64,000 bases of DNA from a bacterium (GCA_026708055.1 JAPOVS010000075.1:1-64000), one strand, 5' to 3'. Shown: positions 42,954 to 52,646, counted from the stretch's first letter. Translations and numbers: made by a program. The notes: generated by a model not told the origin, from the sequence alone.

Positions 42954-44614
42954 GCAGGGCCCGGTACGGCCTCCTGACGACGGCCCTCCGCCTCACCCAG
43001 GGCCGCCGCTACAAGCGCCTGCTGAACGACGCCAAGGCGCCCTTGGCCGTCCAGGAGGCGCTGCTGCGGCGCATCCTGGCGCACAACGCCGGCACCGAGT
43101 TCGGGCAGCGTCACGGATTCCACCGGATCACGAACCTCGCCGAGTACCGGCAGGCCGTCCCGCTACAGACCTACGAGGACCTGCGCCCTCTCATAGAACG
43201 TCAGGAGGCGACGGGCGAGCGGTGCCTCACCGCGGCGCAGCCCGTCTACTACAACCGGACCAGCGGGACGGGCGGCGCTCCCAAGAACATCCCGGTCACG
43301 GCGACGAGCCTGCGGCGGCTGAAGAACGACCAGCAGCTCTCGGCGTACATCTGGTCGCTCGGCTCGCGGGTTCTGGAGGGCAGGACGTTCGCCATCAGCG
43401 GCCCGGCGGTGGAGGGACGGATGGCCGGCGGCACGCCGTTCGGTTCCGCGTCCGGGCTGCTCTACCGGAGCCAGTCGAGGTTCGTGCGGTCTCGGTGCGT
43501 GCTGGCGCCCGAACTCTCCGACGTCGAGGACTACGACGCCTGCTACCTGCTGATGGCCATAGGCGGCCTTGCGGAGCCGCGGGTGACCCTGATGGCGACG
43601 GCGAATCCCTCGACGTTCCTGCGGCTGCTGTCGGTCGTGGACCGGAACCTCGACACCATCCTGGAGGCGATTGCGACGGGGCACCCACCTGATGGTCTGG
43701 GGTGCAGCGCCGCGGGGGTCGATGCGCCCGAACCCCGCCCGCGGCGCGCCCGGGAGCTTGCCGAACTGGCCGCTGCCGGCCCGCTCCGCTACGCCGACAT
43801 CTGGCCGGGACTGCGGGGCGTGATGACCTGGACGGGGGGAAGTTGCGGGGTCGCCCTCGGTGGTTTGTCGGATCTGCTTCCCGACGGCGCTCGGATTATC
43901 GAGTTGGGCTACGCCGCGAGCGAGTTCCGCGGAACCATCAACGTCGACGTGCGGCGCAACGTGTGCCTCCCGGTGCTTTCCATCGTCTTCTTCGAGTTCG
44001 CCCGGAGGGCGGAATGGGAGGAGGGGACGGCCGAGCTGTGCGGCCTGGAGGAACTCGAGGAAGGGTGCGAGTACTACGTGTTCGCGACGACGCCGGACGG
44101 GCTCTACCGGTACGACATCAACGACATCGTGCGGGTCACCGGACGGGTACACGAGACGCCGACCCTCGAGTTCGTCCAGAAGGGCGCGGGCGTCACGAAT
44201 ATCACCGGCGAGAAGCTCACCGAGGGCCAAGTGCTGGAGGCGGTGCGCTCGGCACTGCCGGGCCGGGGCGTGCGGCCCGACTTCTTCATCATGATCGCCC
44301 ACGAGGACACGGCCGGATACACGCTCTTCGTCGAGGCCGGCGGGCGCATCGGTGCGGCGGACCTGGCCGAGTCGGTCGACGAGCGCCTTTGCGCGTCGAA
44401 CATCGAGTACCGCGCCAAGCGTCGCAGCGGGCGGCTAGCCCCTGTGGCTCTTCGCCAGCTTCGCAGCGGCACCGGTGACCGCTACCGCGCGAGCTGCGTG
44501 GCGTCGGGCCAGAGGGACGCCCAGTTCAAGTATCTCCATCTCCAGTATGCCCGCGAGTGCCGGTTCGATTTCGCCGGTGCCGTCGTGACGGAGGCCGACG
44601 GTGGGTCCGGGTAG
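42950..44614 (+). CDS. GH3-family acyl-adenylate amide synthetase
   Basis: A 554-residue GH3 protein. The ATP-binding motif is YYNRTSGTGGAPKNIPVT near residue 99. The GYAASEFRG block corresponds to the (Y/F)xxSE motif, and GLYRYDINDIVRV is the hinge leading to the C-terminal lid (FVQKGAGVTNITGEKLTE). GH3 enzymes adenylate a carboxylic acid and pass it to an amine, as in plant auxin-amino acid conjugation; bacterial members make amide products. ATG 42950 is fixed by the ATGA overlap, and the longer frame is a shadow of the previous gene. It is likely to conjugate the product of the hydroxylase. Confidence 0.88.
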   Translation: MSRARYGLLTTALRLTQGRRYKRLLNDAKAPLAVQEALLRRILAHNAGTEFGQRHGFHRITNLAEYRQAVPLQTYEDLRPLIERQEATGERCLTAAQPVYYNRTSGTGGAPKNIPVTATSLRRLKNDQQLSAYIWSLGSRVLEGRTFAISGPAVEGRMAGGTPFGSASGLLYRSQSRFVRSRCVLAPELSDVEDYDACYLLMAIGGLAEPRVTLMATANPSTFLRLLSVVDRNLDTILEAIATGHPPDGLGCSAAGVDAPEPRPRRARELAELAAAGPLRYADIWPGLRGVMTWTGGSCGVALGGLSDLLPDGARIIELGYAASEFRGTINVDVRRNVCLPVLSIVFFEFARRAEWEEGTAELCGLEELEEGCEYYVFATTPDGLYRYDINDIVRVTGRVHETPTLEFVQKGAGVTNITGEKLTEGQVLEAVRSALPGRGVRPDFFIMIAHEDTAGYTLFVEAGGRIGAADLAESVDERLCASNIEYRAKRRSGRLAPVALRQLRSGTGDRYRASCVASGQRDAQFKYLHLQYARECRFDFAGAVVTEADGGSG

Positions 44615-44619
44615 GGCCG

Positions 44620-45735
44620 ATGCGTATTGAGCGTCTCGACGTCTTCGCGTTCCCCGTCCCGTTCAGGGTGGTTTTCCGACACGCCTCTGCCAGCCGGGCC
44701 CGCGCCGAGAACCTGATCATCGCGGCGCGGTCGGACTGCGGCCGCGTCGGCTACGGCGAGGGCTGCCCGAGGTCGTACGTGACCGCCGAGACGGTTCCCG
44801 GCGCGGTCGACTTCGTCCGGGGCGTCACCGAGTCGATCATCGGCGCGGTCACCGACGCCGCGAGCCTCCGGGACTGGGCCGAGGATCATCGCCGCCTCAT
44901 CGACCGGAATCCGGCGGCGTTCTGCGCGGTGGAGTTGGCGATACTCGACCTGATCGGCAACGTGACGCGGCGCCCCGTCGAGGACGTCGTCGGCGCGCCG
45001 CGGCTGTCCGGCTGTTTCTCGTACTCCGCGGTGCTCGGCGACGCGCCCCCTCTCGCCTACCGGTGGCAGTTCCACCGCTATTGGAAACGAGGGTTCCGGG
45101 ACTTCAAGGTGAAGGTCTCCGGCGATCCCGAGCGCGACCGGGCGAAGATGCGCGTGTTCCGCAACAGGAGCGACCCGTCTCTGCGGGTCCGCTTGGACGC
45201 CAACAACCGCTGGACGTCCGTCGAGGAGTGCGTCGGACACATCACGGCCATGGGTCGCGGCATCTCCGCGGTCGAGGAGCCGCTGCAGGCAGGCGACCTG
45301 GACGGGTTCGCACGCGTCGGCGAGGAATGCGGAGCGAGGATCATCCTCGACGAGAGCATCACCCGGGTCGAACAGCTGGAGAGGCTGGACGATCCCGCCC
45401 GGTGGATCGTGAACGTGCGCGTCTCGAAGATGGGCGGGATCATCCGGTCGCTGCACCTGGCCAGCGAGGCCGCCGGTCGGGGCCTCGGGATCATCGTCGG
45501 CGCCCAGGTGGGGGAGACCAGCCTGCTGACCCGCGCGGGGTTGGCGGTCATGAACGCGGTCGGGGATCGCCTCGTCGCCGCCGAAGGAGCCTTCGGCACG
45601 CACCTGCTGCAGCAGGACCTGACCGGGAGTTGCCTGATGTTCGGCGACGGCGGTGTGCTCGATTCCGAGGACGTCGACGCCTGCGCCGCCGGTCTCGGGC
45701 TGCGGGTCCGGGCGGAGCAGCTCGTGGCGGTGTGA
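44620..45735 (+). CDS. Enolase-superfamily enzyme (dipeptide epimerase/muconate cycloisomerase-like)
   Basis: A 371-residue member of the mandelate racemase/muconate lactonizing branch. Visible residues are the Lys-x-Lys base (FKVKV near residue 163), metal ligands Asp (RLDANN), Glu (AVEEPL) and Asp (ILDESI), and the second-base Lys in RVSKMGG. This set fits dipeptide epimerases and o-succinylbenzoate synthase-like or cycloisomerase enzymes. It starts five bases after the GH3 gene, so it should be co-transcribed. An epimerase acting on an amide made by GH3 is an attractive guess but unproven. Confidence 0.85.
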   Translation: MRIERLDVFAFPVPFRVVFRHASASRARAENLIIAARSDCGRVGYGEGCPRSYVTAETVPGAVDFVRGVTESIIGAVTDAASLRDWAEDHRRLIDRNPAAFCAVELAILDLIGNVTRRPVEDVVGAPRLSGCFSYSAVLGDAPPLAYRWQFHRYWKRGFRDFKVKVSGDPERDRAKMRVFRNRSDPSLRVRLDANNRWTSVEECVGHITAMGRGISAVEEPLQAGDLDGFARVGEECGARIILDESITRVEQLERLDDPARWIVNVRVSKMGGIIRSLHLASEAAGRGLGIIVGAQVGETSLLTRAGLAVMNAVGDRLVAAEGAFGTHLLQQDLTGSCLMFGDGGVLDSEDVDACAAGLGLRVRAEQLVAV

Positions 45736-46114
45736 ACCTCGCGTCCTCACACATCCCCGGCGCGCCGGAGGACTGTCACGGCATCCGCCCCTGTACCTCC
45801 CTGTTCACCCGCCCCGGCCCAAACCGGCGAGCCGCCACCGGATGGCTGCACAGCGTCGCCCCCTGCGCAACCGCCGGACCGGCGAAGACCGCACTCGGCC
45901 CCGGCCGTTCAAGCAGTCCGCCGCCGTCGTACGGGCGGAAGCCCACGCCCGACACGTTCACTTACGACCTCGCGGACGCAGGCGGCGAACAAGGCAAGCA
46001 GCACCCCTCGCAGCGGCATGGGTCCGGGAGACAGATTTGCCGACAGGTGAGTTGCGGACAGCGGGCGTAGCGTGACCCGCTGGAGCGCACGCGCAGGTAC
46101 GAAGGGAGACGACC
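45736..46114. other. Intergenic region
   Basis: Nothing gene-like is seen in these 379 bases. The palindrome CCGGCGCGCCGG near 45767-45778 could form a short hairpin after the cluster, but no T-run follows. A GAAGGGAG ribosome-binding site near 46100 serves the dehydrogenase at 46115. Confidence 0.35.
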
Positions 46115-47032
46115 ATGAGCATCGCTGGATGTGACCCGGCGGAGGTGCCGATCGGCTGGATCGGCACCGGCGTCATGGGCGCCTCGATGTGCGGGCACCT
46201 CATGGGCGCCGGCCATCCGGCCACAGTTCACACCCGCACACGCGCCAAGGCCGAGGGACTGCTGGCGCGCGGCGCCGCTTGGGCCGACTCGCCCCGGCAG
46301 GTGGCCGAGGCCGCGGACGTGATCTTCACCATCGTGGGCTACCCGGCTGACGTGCGGGAGGTCATCTTGGGGCCCGACGGCGCTCTGGCGGGCTGCGGCG
46401 GCGGCGAGATCATCGTGGACATGACCACCAGCGAACCGTCGCTCGCCGTCGAGATCGCCGAGGCCGCCGCGGCGCGGGGCGTGGCGGCGGTGGACGCCCC
46501 CGTGTCTGGCGGGGACGTGGGCGCCCGAGGGGGAACCCTGTCGATCATGATCGGCGGCGACGCCGCGGCGGTGGCCTCACTGGAGCCCTTCTGGGAGGCC
46601 ATGGGGCGCACCTGGGTGCACCAAGGCGGACCGGGCGCCGGCCAGCACACCAAGATGGTGAACCAGACGCTCATCGCCGCCGGCATGATCAGCGTCTGCG
46701 AGGGCCTGCTCTACGCCTGGCAGGCCGGACTCGACCTCGAAACGGTGATGGAATCGGTCGCCAGCGGTGCGGCCGGAAGCTGGTCGCTATCGAACCTGGG
46801 CACCCGCATGATCGCCGGCAACTTCGACCCCGGCTTCTTCGTGGCGCACTTCGTGAAGGACATGGGCATCGCCTTGGCCGAGGCTGACCGCATGGGCCTC
46901 CACCTGCCCGGCCTGCGCCTGGCCAGCGAGTTCTACGAACGCCTGATGGGCGCCGACCGCGGCCGCCTCGGCACCCAGTCCCTCATCCTCGCCCTCGCCG
47001 AGCTCTCCGACCTCGACTGGACCGAGCGCTGA
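46115..47032 (+). CDS. 3-hydroxyisobutyrate dehydrogenase-family oxidoreductase
   Basis: A 305-residue single-unit member. It has cofactor loop [35 protein letters not shown] in the active-site block and the catalytic Lys in [11 protein letters not shown]. It most resembles tartronate semialdehyde reductase/hydroxyisobutyrate dehydrogenase. ATG 46115 has GAAGGGAGACG upstream. It differs clearly from the two fused copies at 38635-40503, so it is not a recent third copy. It is a single gene with no operon partner. Confidence 0.88.
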   Translation: MSIAGCDPAEVPIGWIGTGVMGASMCGHLMGAGHPATVHTRTRAKAEGLLARGAAWADSPRQVAEAADVIFTIVGYPADVREVILGPDGALAGCGGGEIIVDMTTSEPSLAVEIAEAAAARGVAAVDAPVSGGDVGARGGTLSIMIGGDAAAVASLEPFWEAMGRTWVHQGGPGAGQHTKMVNQTLIAAGMISVCEGLLYAWQAGLDLETVMESVASGAAGSWSLSNLGTRMIAGNFDPGFFVAHFVKDMGIALAEADRMGLHLPGLRLASEFYERLMGADRGRLGTQSLILALAELSDLDWTER

Positions 47033-47131
47033 GGCAGGCACCCCTCCGCCTCCAGACCCGCGCTGGCCAAACTCCACCCAAGAGGGCCGTCCGTCTGCCG
47101 TCCGGGTCGTGCGACAGGTAACTTCTGGCCC

Positions 47132-48088
47132 GTGGTCGACGCGGCTGTCGCAGGGGTAGATTCAGGGGTGCCGACTGTTGCGGACGCCCGGCGGGCGGCG
47201 GAGGTACTGGCCGACGCCGGGGCGGGCCGCGTGTTGCTGTACGGGTCGGTCGCCCGCGGCGAGCAGACCGCCGACAGCGACATCGATCTCGTGGCCGTCT
47301 TCGACGATCTCGGCGACTACGCCGATCGCTGGCGCCGCAAGGGCGCCCTCGCCGAAGCGGCTCGGAAGGCCTGCGGCTGGCCGGTGCAGGTGCTGGTGAC
47401 CGACCGCCCCGAGTGGCGGACCCGCTCGGAACATCTCCGTTGGACGCTGGAGCGTCGCATTGCACCCGAGGTGGTGCCTCTGGTGGAACGCCCCGAGGTG
47501 GGCGTGGACTGGGGCAAGGAGATCGGCATGGCCGACAGCGACGCCGGCGAGGCTCTCGACCGGCTGCTGAACCTGCGGACGCAGGTCACGCAGATCCTCA
47601 ACGTGATGGATCGAGGCACCGCAGAGGAGGGCGCCATCGCCGACGGCGATGACGAGGCACTGGCCTTCTACCGGCAGGATCGCCTGTGGGCGCTGTGCGG
47701 GGCGGCGCAGCTGTGCGCCGAGAACGCTCTGAAGGCGCTGATCCATGTGATCTGCGGCGACGATCCGCGGCGCATCCACACGATTCCCGAACTCGCCGCG
47801 GAGCTACCGGACCGGCACTGGGCGGAGGTGCGGAGTTGTTTCGACGACGAGACATGGGACACGGTGAGCCGCTGGCGCACCGACGCCGCCTACCCGGCGG
47901 ACCGCCCCGAGCGGTCGTCGCGTGCCACCGGTGCCTACAGCGAGCGCCTCGCCCGCCACGTCCTCGCCGCGGCGATCCTCGCCATCGACGCCTACGAGCA
48001 ACTCTACGGACCCTGCGGCGAGTCCCGCCGGCTGCGCCGCCACGTCACCGACACCGCCGGACGCCTCGAAACCCAGGGCATCGCCTGA
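47132..48088 (+). CDS. Nucleotidyltransferase-HEPN fusion protein (MNT-HEPN-type)
   Basis: A 318-residue single chain with two parts that are usually separate genes. The N-terminal minimal nucleotidyltransferase has GSVARG at 38-43 and D50-x-D52. The C-terminal HEPN-like helical domain (residues about 150-300) has LCAENALKALIHVICGDDPRRIHTIPEL. In MNT/HEPN toxin-antitoxin pairs the nucleotidyltransferase inactivates the HEPN ribonuclease by AMPylation. The HEPN here keeps an Arg-Arg-x-His near 213-216 but not a clear RX4-6H pair, so it may have a small-molecule role instead. The GTG start has no obvious ribosome-binding site. Confidence 0.75.
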   Translation: MVDAAVAGVDSGVPTVADARRAAEVLADAGAGRVLLYGSVARGEQTADSDIDLVAVFDDLGDYADRWRRKGALAEAARKACGWPVQVLVTDRPEWRTRSEHLRWTLERRIAPEVVPLVERPEVGVDWGKEIGMADSDAGEALDRLLNLRTQVTQILNVMDRGTAEEGAIADGDDEALAFYRQDRLWALCGAAQLCAENALKALIHVICGDDPRRIHTIPELAAELPDRHWAEVRSCFDDETWDTVSRWRTDAAYPADRPERSSRATGAYSERLARHVLAAAILAIDAYEQLYGPCGESRRLRRHVTDTAGRLETQGIA

Positions 48089-48159
48089 GCCGCACACCGG
48101 CGAGCACAGGATCGATCAAGAGAACAGCCAGCAGGCCGGCAAGACTCGGCACCGGCCGG

Positions 48160-49710
48160 TCAGTCGCCTTCGTAGAGCCGGTCGAGGTCCACCAACTCCA
48201 CGTCAGGGCGGCTCGCGGCGACCGCGGCGAGTTCCGGGGTGAAACCCTCCAGTGAGAACAGCAGCCGCTTGGACGTGCCCGCCAACGACACCCGCTTCCG
48301 TCCGGCGACCAGATCGGCCCGGTGGTCCAAGCGCTGGAGATCGCCCACCCCCAACCGGGACGCCTTGGCCTCACCGAGCACCTGGAGCGCAGTGCCCTGG
48401 CGAGACTCGCCGCCGACATCGGGCACCGCGGCCGCCACGTCCAACTCGAAGGATCGCCGGCGGTCCCTGTCGTGGACCTGCACGCGCCCGGCAGGAGCAG
48501 CAGGACCACCCAGAGTCTCCTCGCCGGCGTAGCGGTCCACCCACCGCCGGCAGACGGACTCGAAGTGGGGTCCGACCACCTTCGATCGGTAGGTCGCATC
48601 GGCCGCGGCCCACACCTCGCCAGCTCGGCGGTCCTCGAGCAGCGCTCGGTGCCGGCGACTGATCAGATGATGGAAGCGCACGATCGGATCCGCCACCCTG
48701 TACGCGGGCCGGCGGGCCGTCAACAGGTCGTCGGTCCGTTCGACGAACCCGGCGGAGAGCATCACACCGAGGTGGTAGATGATGTCGCCAGGTGCCCGGC
48801 CGACGGCCTCGGCGATCCGACCCTGCGAGGCCCGCCCCGCGGCGATCGCCTGCAACAGGGAGTAGTACGGCGCCTCGACGGTCACGCGGGGGTCCTCCCG
48901 CAGCAGGTACTCGTCCTCCCGGAACAGCGCGTGGGACGGATTCAGCACGGTCGCGGCGAGCCAACCTGCCAGATCCTCCCGGCGGGACGGGATCCCGGCA
49001 ATTCCGGCCAGATCCTTGTAGCCGGCGGCCCCGCCTACCACCGCGTCTACAGCGAAGGCCACCGCCCGATCCTCGATGCCCCAGAACCCGCGGGCCACGC
49101 GATAGTCGAACGACGCCAAGGGCATGTCCAGAGCCGCCCGACCGCGCAGGGGCGAGGTGCCGCTGAGGATCCCGGTCATGGCCGACATGGCCGAGCCGCA
49201 CACGATGACGGTCACCGGCGAGTCCCGCCGCGAGCCCGGATCAGCAGCGGCCTCGTCCATGACGGCCTGCAGTGCCGAATCCAGCTCGGCGCTGCCCCGG
49301 CGCAAGTACGGGTACTCGTCCAGCACGAGCACCTTCGGACCGCCCCGCGCATCGCCGAGCAGGGCGGCGGCATACTCCAGCGCGGTGCGCCAATCGTCGA
49401 AGTGCAGCGGCGGCGACGGCGCCTGATGGCGGCTCAAAGAGTCGGCGAAACGTTCCAGAGCCGACCGGCGTTCCTCCTGCAGGGCCAAGTGATACACCCC
49501 GCCGGTGGCCTCCACCAGGCGCCTCAGCAAGAAGCTCTTGCCGAAACGGCGGCGCCCGTACACGATGCCGAGGCGCAGCCGCGGACCGGGCGCCGAGACG
49601 AAGCCGTTGAGATCCTCCCACTCGACTTCCCGGTCGTACAGACTCTCCGGCTTCCGCAGCACTCCGTTCCCCGAACCTTCCGCTGTTCTAGCCTGATTAT
49701 AAAACTTCAC
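48160..49710 (-). CDS. DUF234-type AAA ATPase with C-terminal nuclease-like domain
   Basis: A 516-residue ATPase of the archaeal-type ATPase/DUF234 group. Walker A is GRRRFGKS at 52-59, Walker B is VLVLDEYPYL, and a sensor-like VIVCGSAMSAM follows. The middle is a winged helix (GRIAEAVGRAPGDIIYHLGVM). The C-terminal part contains FELDVAAAVP and QVLGEAKASRL, an Asp then Glu-x-Lys pattern of restriction-endonuclease-like domains. These proteins have no settled role. The GTG start at 49710 is uncertain: a TATAAT at 49701-49696 suggests transcription begins inside it, and GTG 49662 with GGGAACGGA upstream is an alternative start. Confidence 0.78.
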   Translation of the reverse strand: MKFYNQARTAEGSGNGVLRKPESLYDREVEWEDLNGFVSAPGPRLRLGIVYGRRRFGKSFLLRRLVEATGGVYHLALQEERRSALERFADSLSRHQAPSPPLHFDDWRTALEYAAALLGDARGGPKVLVLDEYPYLRRGSAELDSALQAVMDEAAADPGSRRDSPVTVIVCGSAMSAMTGILSGTSPLRGRAALDMPLASFDYRVARGFWGIEDRAVAFAVDAVVGGAAGYKDLAGIAGIPSRREDLAGWLAATVLNPSHALFREDEYLLREDPRVTVEAPYYSLLQAIAAGRASQGRIAEAVGRAPGDIIYHLGVMLSAGFVERTDDLLTARRPAYRVADPIVRFHHLISRRHRALLEDRRAGEVWAAADATYRSKVVGPHFESVCRRWVDRYAGEETLGGPAAPAGRVQVHDRDRRRSFELDVAAAVPDVGGESRQGTALQVLGEAKASRLGVGDLQRLDHRADLVAGRKRVSLAGTSKRLLFSLEGFTPELAAVAASRPDVELVDLDRLYEGD

Positions 49711-49922
49711 TTATACGAAACGGGATCATACTTGTGTGCCGAATCAGCCGCGGCCGACACCGCGGTCGCACGGCGATTCTGCGACGCCCCGACGGTCACC
49801 TGTCACAGCAGTCGGGTAAGTTGATCGGCCGTGCTTCGGGAAGACCTTTGTCGGCGGGGCAGCGGACCACCCGAGTCACCGACCGGCCGCAGGCGGGTGC
49901 CGGTGCCAGCCGGAGGCTCGCC

Positions 49923-52268
49923 ATGAGCTACCAGCTCGTCGAGGCGGAGTCGTACTGGGACTGCCTCAGCTCGCTGCGCCGGAACGACCCCTACAAGGCC
50001 GACCTGGTGGACACGCTCTTGGAGCTGCGCCGTCAGCCGTTCCGCAATCCGAGGCTGACCACGCACGACATCGGCGTCGCCGGCAACGGCTCCAAGCTGT
50101 TCTCCTCCGATGTCGGCGGCCGAGCCTCGGACCGTCGGCTCATATGGCAGATCTTCAATCGAACGATCGTGGTGCTCCTTTACGGCTCGCACAAAGTCCA
50201 AGACCGCGCCAAGCGTATGCGCTTGGCCTACGACGAGACCGACCGGATCGTTCAGATTTACGAACAGGCGCCCGACGGCGCCACCGAGCGCACCTACCGT
50301 GAGCACCGCAACCAGATCGGGAAGCTCTTCATGGCGTGGACGGACGCGGAACTAGCCGAGCGGGGCCTCCCCGGCCCGGCCATCGCCCATCTGCGCCGCC
50401 TGGACAACGTGGACGAGCTGTTCGCGTTGGAACCGCACCTCGGCGAGCGGCATCTGGGACTGGCGTTCAACTTGGCGGCCGGGGACGCGGCGGGCCGCCC
50501 CGCAGAGAGTCGGACGCCACCGGTGCCGAGAGCGACGTCGGCACCGGACGGATCCGCCGCCGCGGCCGAGACGCCCGCAGGGTCCACCGGGTCGACCGCC
50601 GCGGGCGACGCCGACGATGCCACCGGGGGATCGCACGCCCCGCAAGCCCTCGCAGCCGCCGAGCCCGTCGCCGACGACTCCGACCGGCTTCTGGAGCACT
50701 TACTGAACGACGAGGCCGCCGGATCGCTGTTCACGCGGACCGAGCCCGAGTACATGGCCGAGGTGGTCGGCCGACCCATTGAGGACTGGATGGTCTTCCT
50801 GCACCCCGACCAGCGCGGTGCCGCAACACGGCGCTACCAGGGCCCGGCCCGGGTACGCGGCGCGGCCGGCACCGGCAAGACCGTCGTGGGCCTGCACCGT
50901 GCGTCCGAGTTGGCGCTGCGCAACCGTGCCCTCGTCGCCGAGCGAGAGCAGGACGGCGGCGAAGCCGCCACGGTGCCGCCGGTGCTGTTCACGACCTACA
51001 TCAGGTCGTTGCCCGCGGTGTTCGAGTCACTCTATGACCGGCTGCCGGGCACCCGAGCCGGTGAAGTGGAGTTCATCAACGTCGACCGGCTCGCCCGGCG
51101 GATCTGCGACGAGGCGGGTGACAGCGCTTTCGTCAACCCCAACAAGGTCACCAAGGCCTACAACGAAGCCTTCAAGCAGACCGTCGTGGCCGAAACGCCG
51201 CTGCACCGCGGCTTCACCTCGCAGTACCTGCGGGACGAGATCACGAAGATGATCAAGGGGCGGGCCATCGAGACGCTCGAGGAGTATCTCGAAGTTCCCC
51301 GCACCGGGCGGCGAGCACGGCTGGGGCACCTGCAGAGAACCCAGGTGTGGGAACTCATGGAGTGCTGGGACGCGCACATGGCCCGCCACGGAACCATCGA
51401 CTTCTGCGACGTGATCCTGCGGGCGCTGGCCCACGCCCGCGGGCGCAGCAGCCCCGCCTACTCGGCGGTCATCGTGGACGAGGCACAGGACCTCACCCTG
51501 GCGGGACTGCAACTCCTGCGGGCGCTCGTCAACGCGCCGACCGTCGAGGGGGATCGACCCGACGGCCTCTTCATCCTGGGCGATGCCGCGCAGCGCATCT
51601 ATCCCGGCGGGTTCACGCTCCGCCAGGCCGGCGTCGAGGTGCGGGGCCGCACCACCTTGCTGACCGAGAACTACCGTAACACCGCCGAGATCATCGGGGC
51701 GGCGATGGCGGTCGCCGGCGACCACCGCGTCGAGGACCTCGGTGAGGACGTCCGTCGCGGGGACGAGCCGATCGCGACGGTCAGGAGCGGACCCCGCCCG
51801 GTCGTCGTGCAGATCAGCGGGCTCGACGCCCAGACCGACGAGATCGCCCGCAGAATCGAGGCTCTCGAGCGTTGCGACGCGGGCATCGGCCCCGGCGACG
51901 TGGCCGTGCTGGCACCGTTCAACACCTCTGCCAACAGCGTCCGTGCGCGCCTGCGGAGCCACGGACTCGAGGTGCAGTCGTTGGAGGACTACGACGGGCG
52001 GCCCAACGACGCGGTGAAGGTGGGCACCTACCACCGCGCCAAGGGGCTCGAGTTCAAGGCGGTGTTCCTGCCCCACCTCGGTCGGTTCCCGCCGCAGGCG
52101 AAGAAGGGCTCGAGTGCCGAGGAGGCCGCCGAGAACCACGAGTTGGCCGTCTCGCAGCTGTTCGTGGCAATGACGAGGGCCCGCGACCTCGTAGTGATCC
52201 TCCACGGAAGCAGGCTCAGCCCCGTGATCAGCCCCGCCGAGGACCACTTCGAACGAATCGAACCGTAG
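49923..52268 (+). CDS. RelE-like domain fused to UvrD/Rep-type DNA helicase
   Basis: A 781-residue protein. Residues 1-105 resemble a RelE/ParE-superfamily toxin fold (MSYQLVEAESYWDCLSSLRR, then DRRLIWQIFNRTIVVLLYGSHKVQDRAKR). A Pro/Ala-rich linker at about 195-250 follows. Next comes a superfamily 1 helicase with Walker A GAAGTGKTVVG at about 313-323, DEAQDL at about 519-524, YHRAKGLEFKAVFLPH and the final VAMTRARD motif. ATG 49923 has CCGGAGG six bases upstream; the longer frame is not used. Helicase proteins with toxin-like N-termini are plausible defence or stress factors. It is divergent from the DUF234 ATPase. Confidence 0.8.
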   Translation: MSYQLVEAESYWDCLSSLRRNDPYKADLVDTLLELRRQPFRNPRLTTHDIGVAGNGSKLFSSDVGGRASDRRLIWQIFNRTIVVLLYGSHKVQDRAKRMRLAYDETDRIVQIYEQAPDGATERTYREHRNQIGKLFMAWTDAELAERGLPGPAIAHLRRLDNVDELFALEPHLGERHLGLAFNLAAGDAAGRPAESRTPPVPRATSAPDGSAAAAETPAGSTGSTAAGDADDATGGSHAPQALAAAEPVADDSDRLLEHLLNDEAAGSLFTRTEPEYMAEVVGRPIEDWMVFLHPDQRGAATRRYQGPARVRGAAGTGKTVVGLHRASELALRNRALVAEREQDGGEAATVPPVLFTTYIRSLPAVFESLYDRLPGTRAGEVEFINVDRLARRICDEAGDSAFVNPNKVTKAYNEAFKQTVVAETPLHRGFTSQYLRDEITKMIKGRAIETLEEYLEVPRTGRRARLGHLQRTQVWELMECWDAHMARHGTIDFCDVILRALAHARGRSSPAYSAVIVDEAQDLTLAGLQLLRALVNAPTVEGDRPDGLFILGDAAQRIYPGGFTLRQAGVEVRGRTTLLTENYRNTAEIIGAAMAVAGDHRVEDLGEDVRRGDEPIATVRSGPRPVVVQISGLDAQTDEIARRIEALERCDAGIGPGDVAVLAPFNTSANSVRARLRSHGLEVQSLEDYDGRPNDAVKVGTYHRAKGLEFKAVFLPHLGRFPPQAKKGSSAEEAAENHELAVSQLFVAMTRARDLVVILHGSRLSPVISPAEDHFERIEP

Positions 52269-52309
52269 GTGTGACACCACCCGCCGTGTTCGCGGGACGT
52301 CTCGTTGTT

Positions 52310-52329
52310 GTGGCCGTATAGTGGCCGTA
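52310..52329 (+). promoter_or_regulatory. Promoter with direct repeats before tacAT
   Basis: Two copies of GTGGCCGTA (52310-52318 and 52321-52329) surround TATAGT at 52317-52322, a good -10 box. The paired repeats over the promoter are a likely binding site for the TacA-type antitoxin. A leader of about 30 bases precedes ATG 52359. Confidence 0.5.
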
Positions 52330-52358
52330 CGGACTTGTTGGATGCCGAGGGGAGCAAC

Positions 52359-52646
52359 ATGGAGCAGCACAAGGGTCGGACTCGTAGTGCGCGCCTGGAG
52401 GTCCGGACGACCCCGGAGGATCGGAGGCTGATCGACAAGGCAGTCGCCGCCTGCGGAGTTGGCCTGACCGAGTTCGTCGTATCCAACCTAACGACGGCGG
52501 CGCGTCAGGTACTGGCGGACCGCACCGAGTTCGTTCTCGATCCCGAGGCGCAGGAGGCCTGGGAGGAGTTGAACCGACGCCCCGCGCGTGACCTGCCGGG
52601 GCTCCGCGAGTTCATGGCCCGCCCATCACCCTTTGCCGACGAGTGA
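52359..52646 (+). CDS. tacA: DUF1778/TacA-type antitoxin
   Basis: A 95-residue ribbon-helix-helix protein of the DUF1778 family (RLEVRTTPEDRRLIDKAVAA, then LTEFVVSNLTTAARQVL). The C-terminal segment (FVLDPEAQEAWEELNRRPA) is the conserved toxin-blocking tail of TacA proteins. ATG 52359 has GAGGGGAG upstream; the short extension to 52305 crosses the promoter and is rejected. It overlaps the acetyltransferase toxin gene by 4 bases (GTGA), so the pair is co-translated. Confidence 0.88.
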   Translation: MEQHKGRTRSARLEVRTTPEDRRLIDKAVAACGVGLTEFVVSNLTTAARQVLADRTEFVLDPEAQEAWEELNRRPARDLPGLREFMARPSPFADE

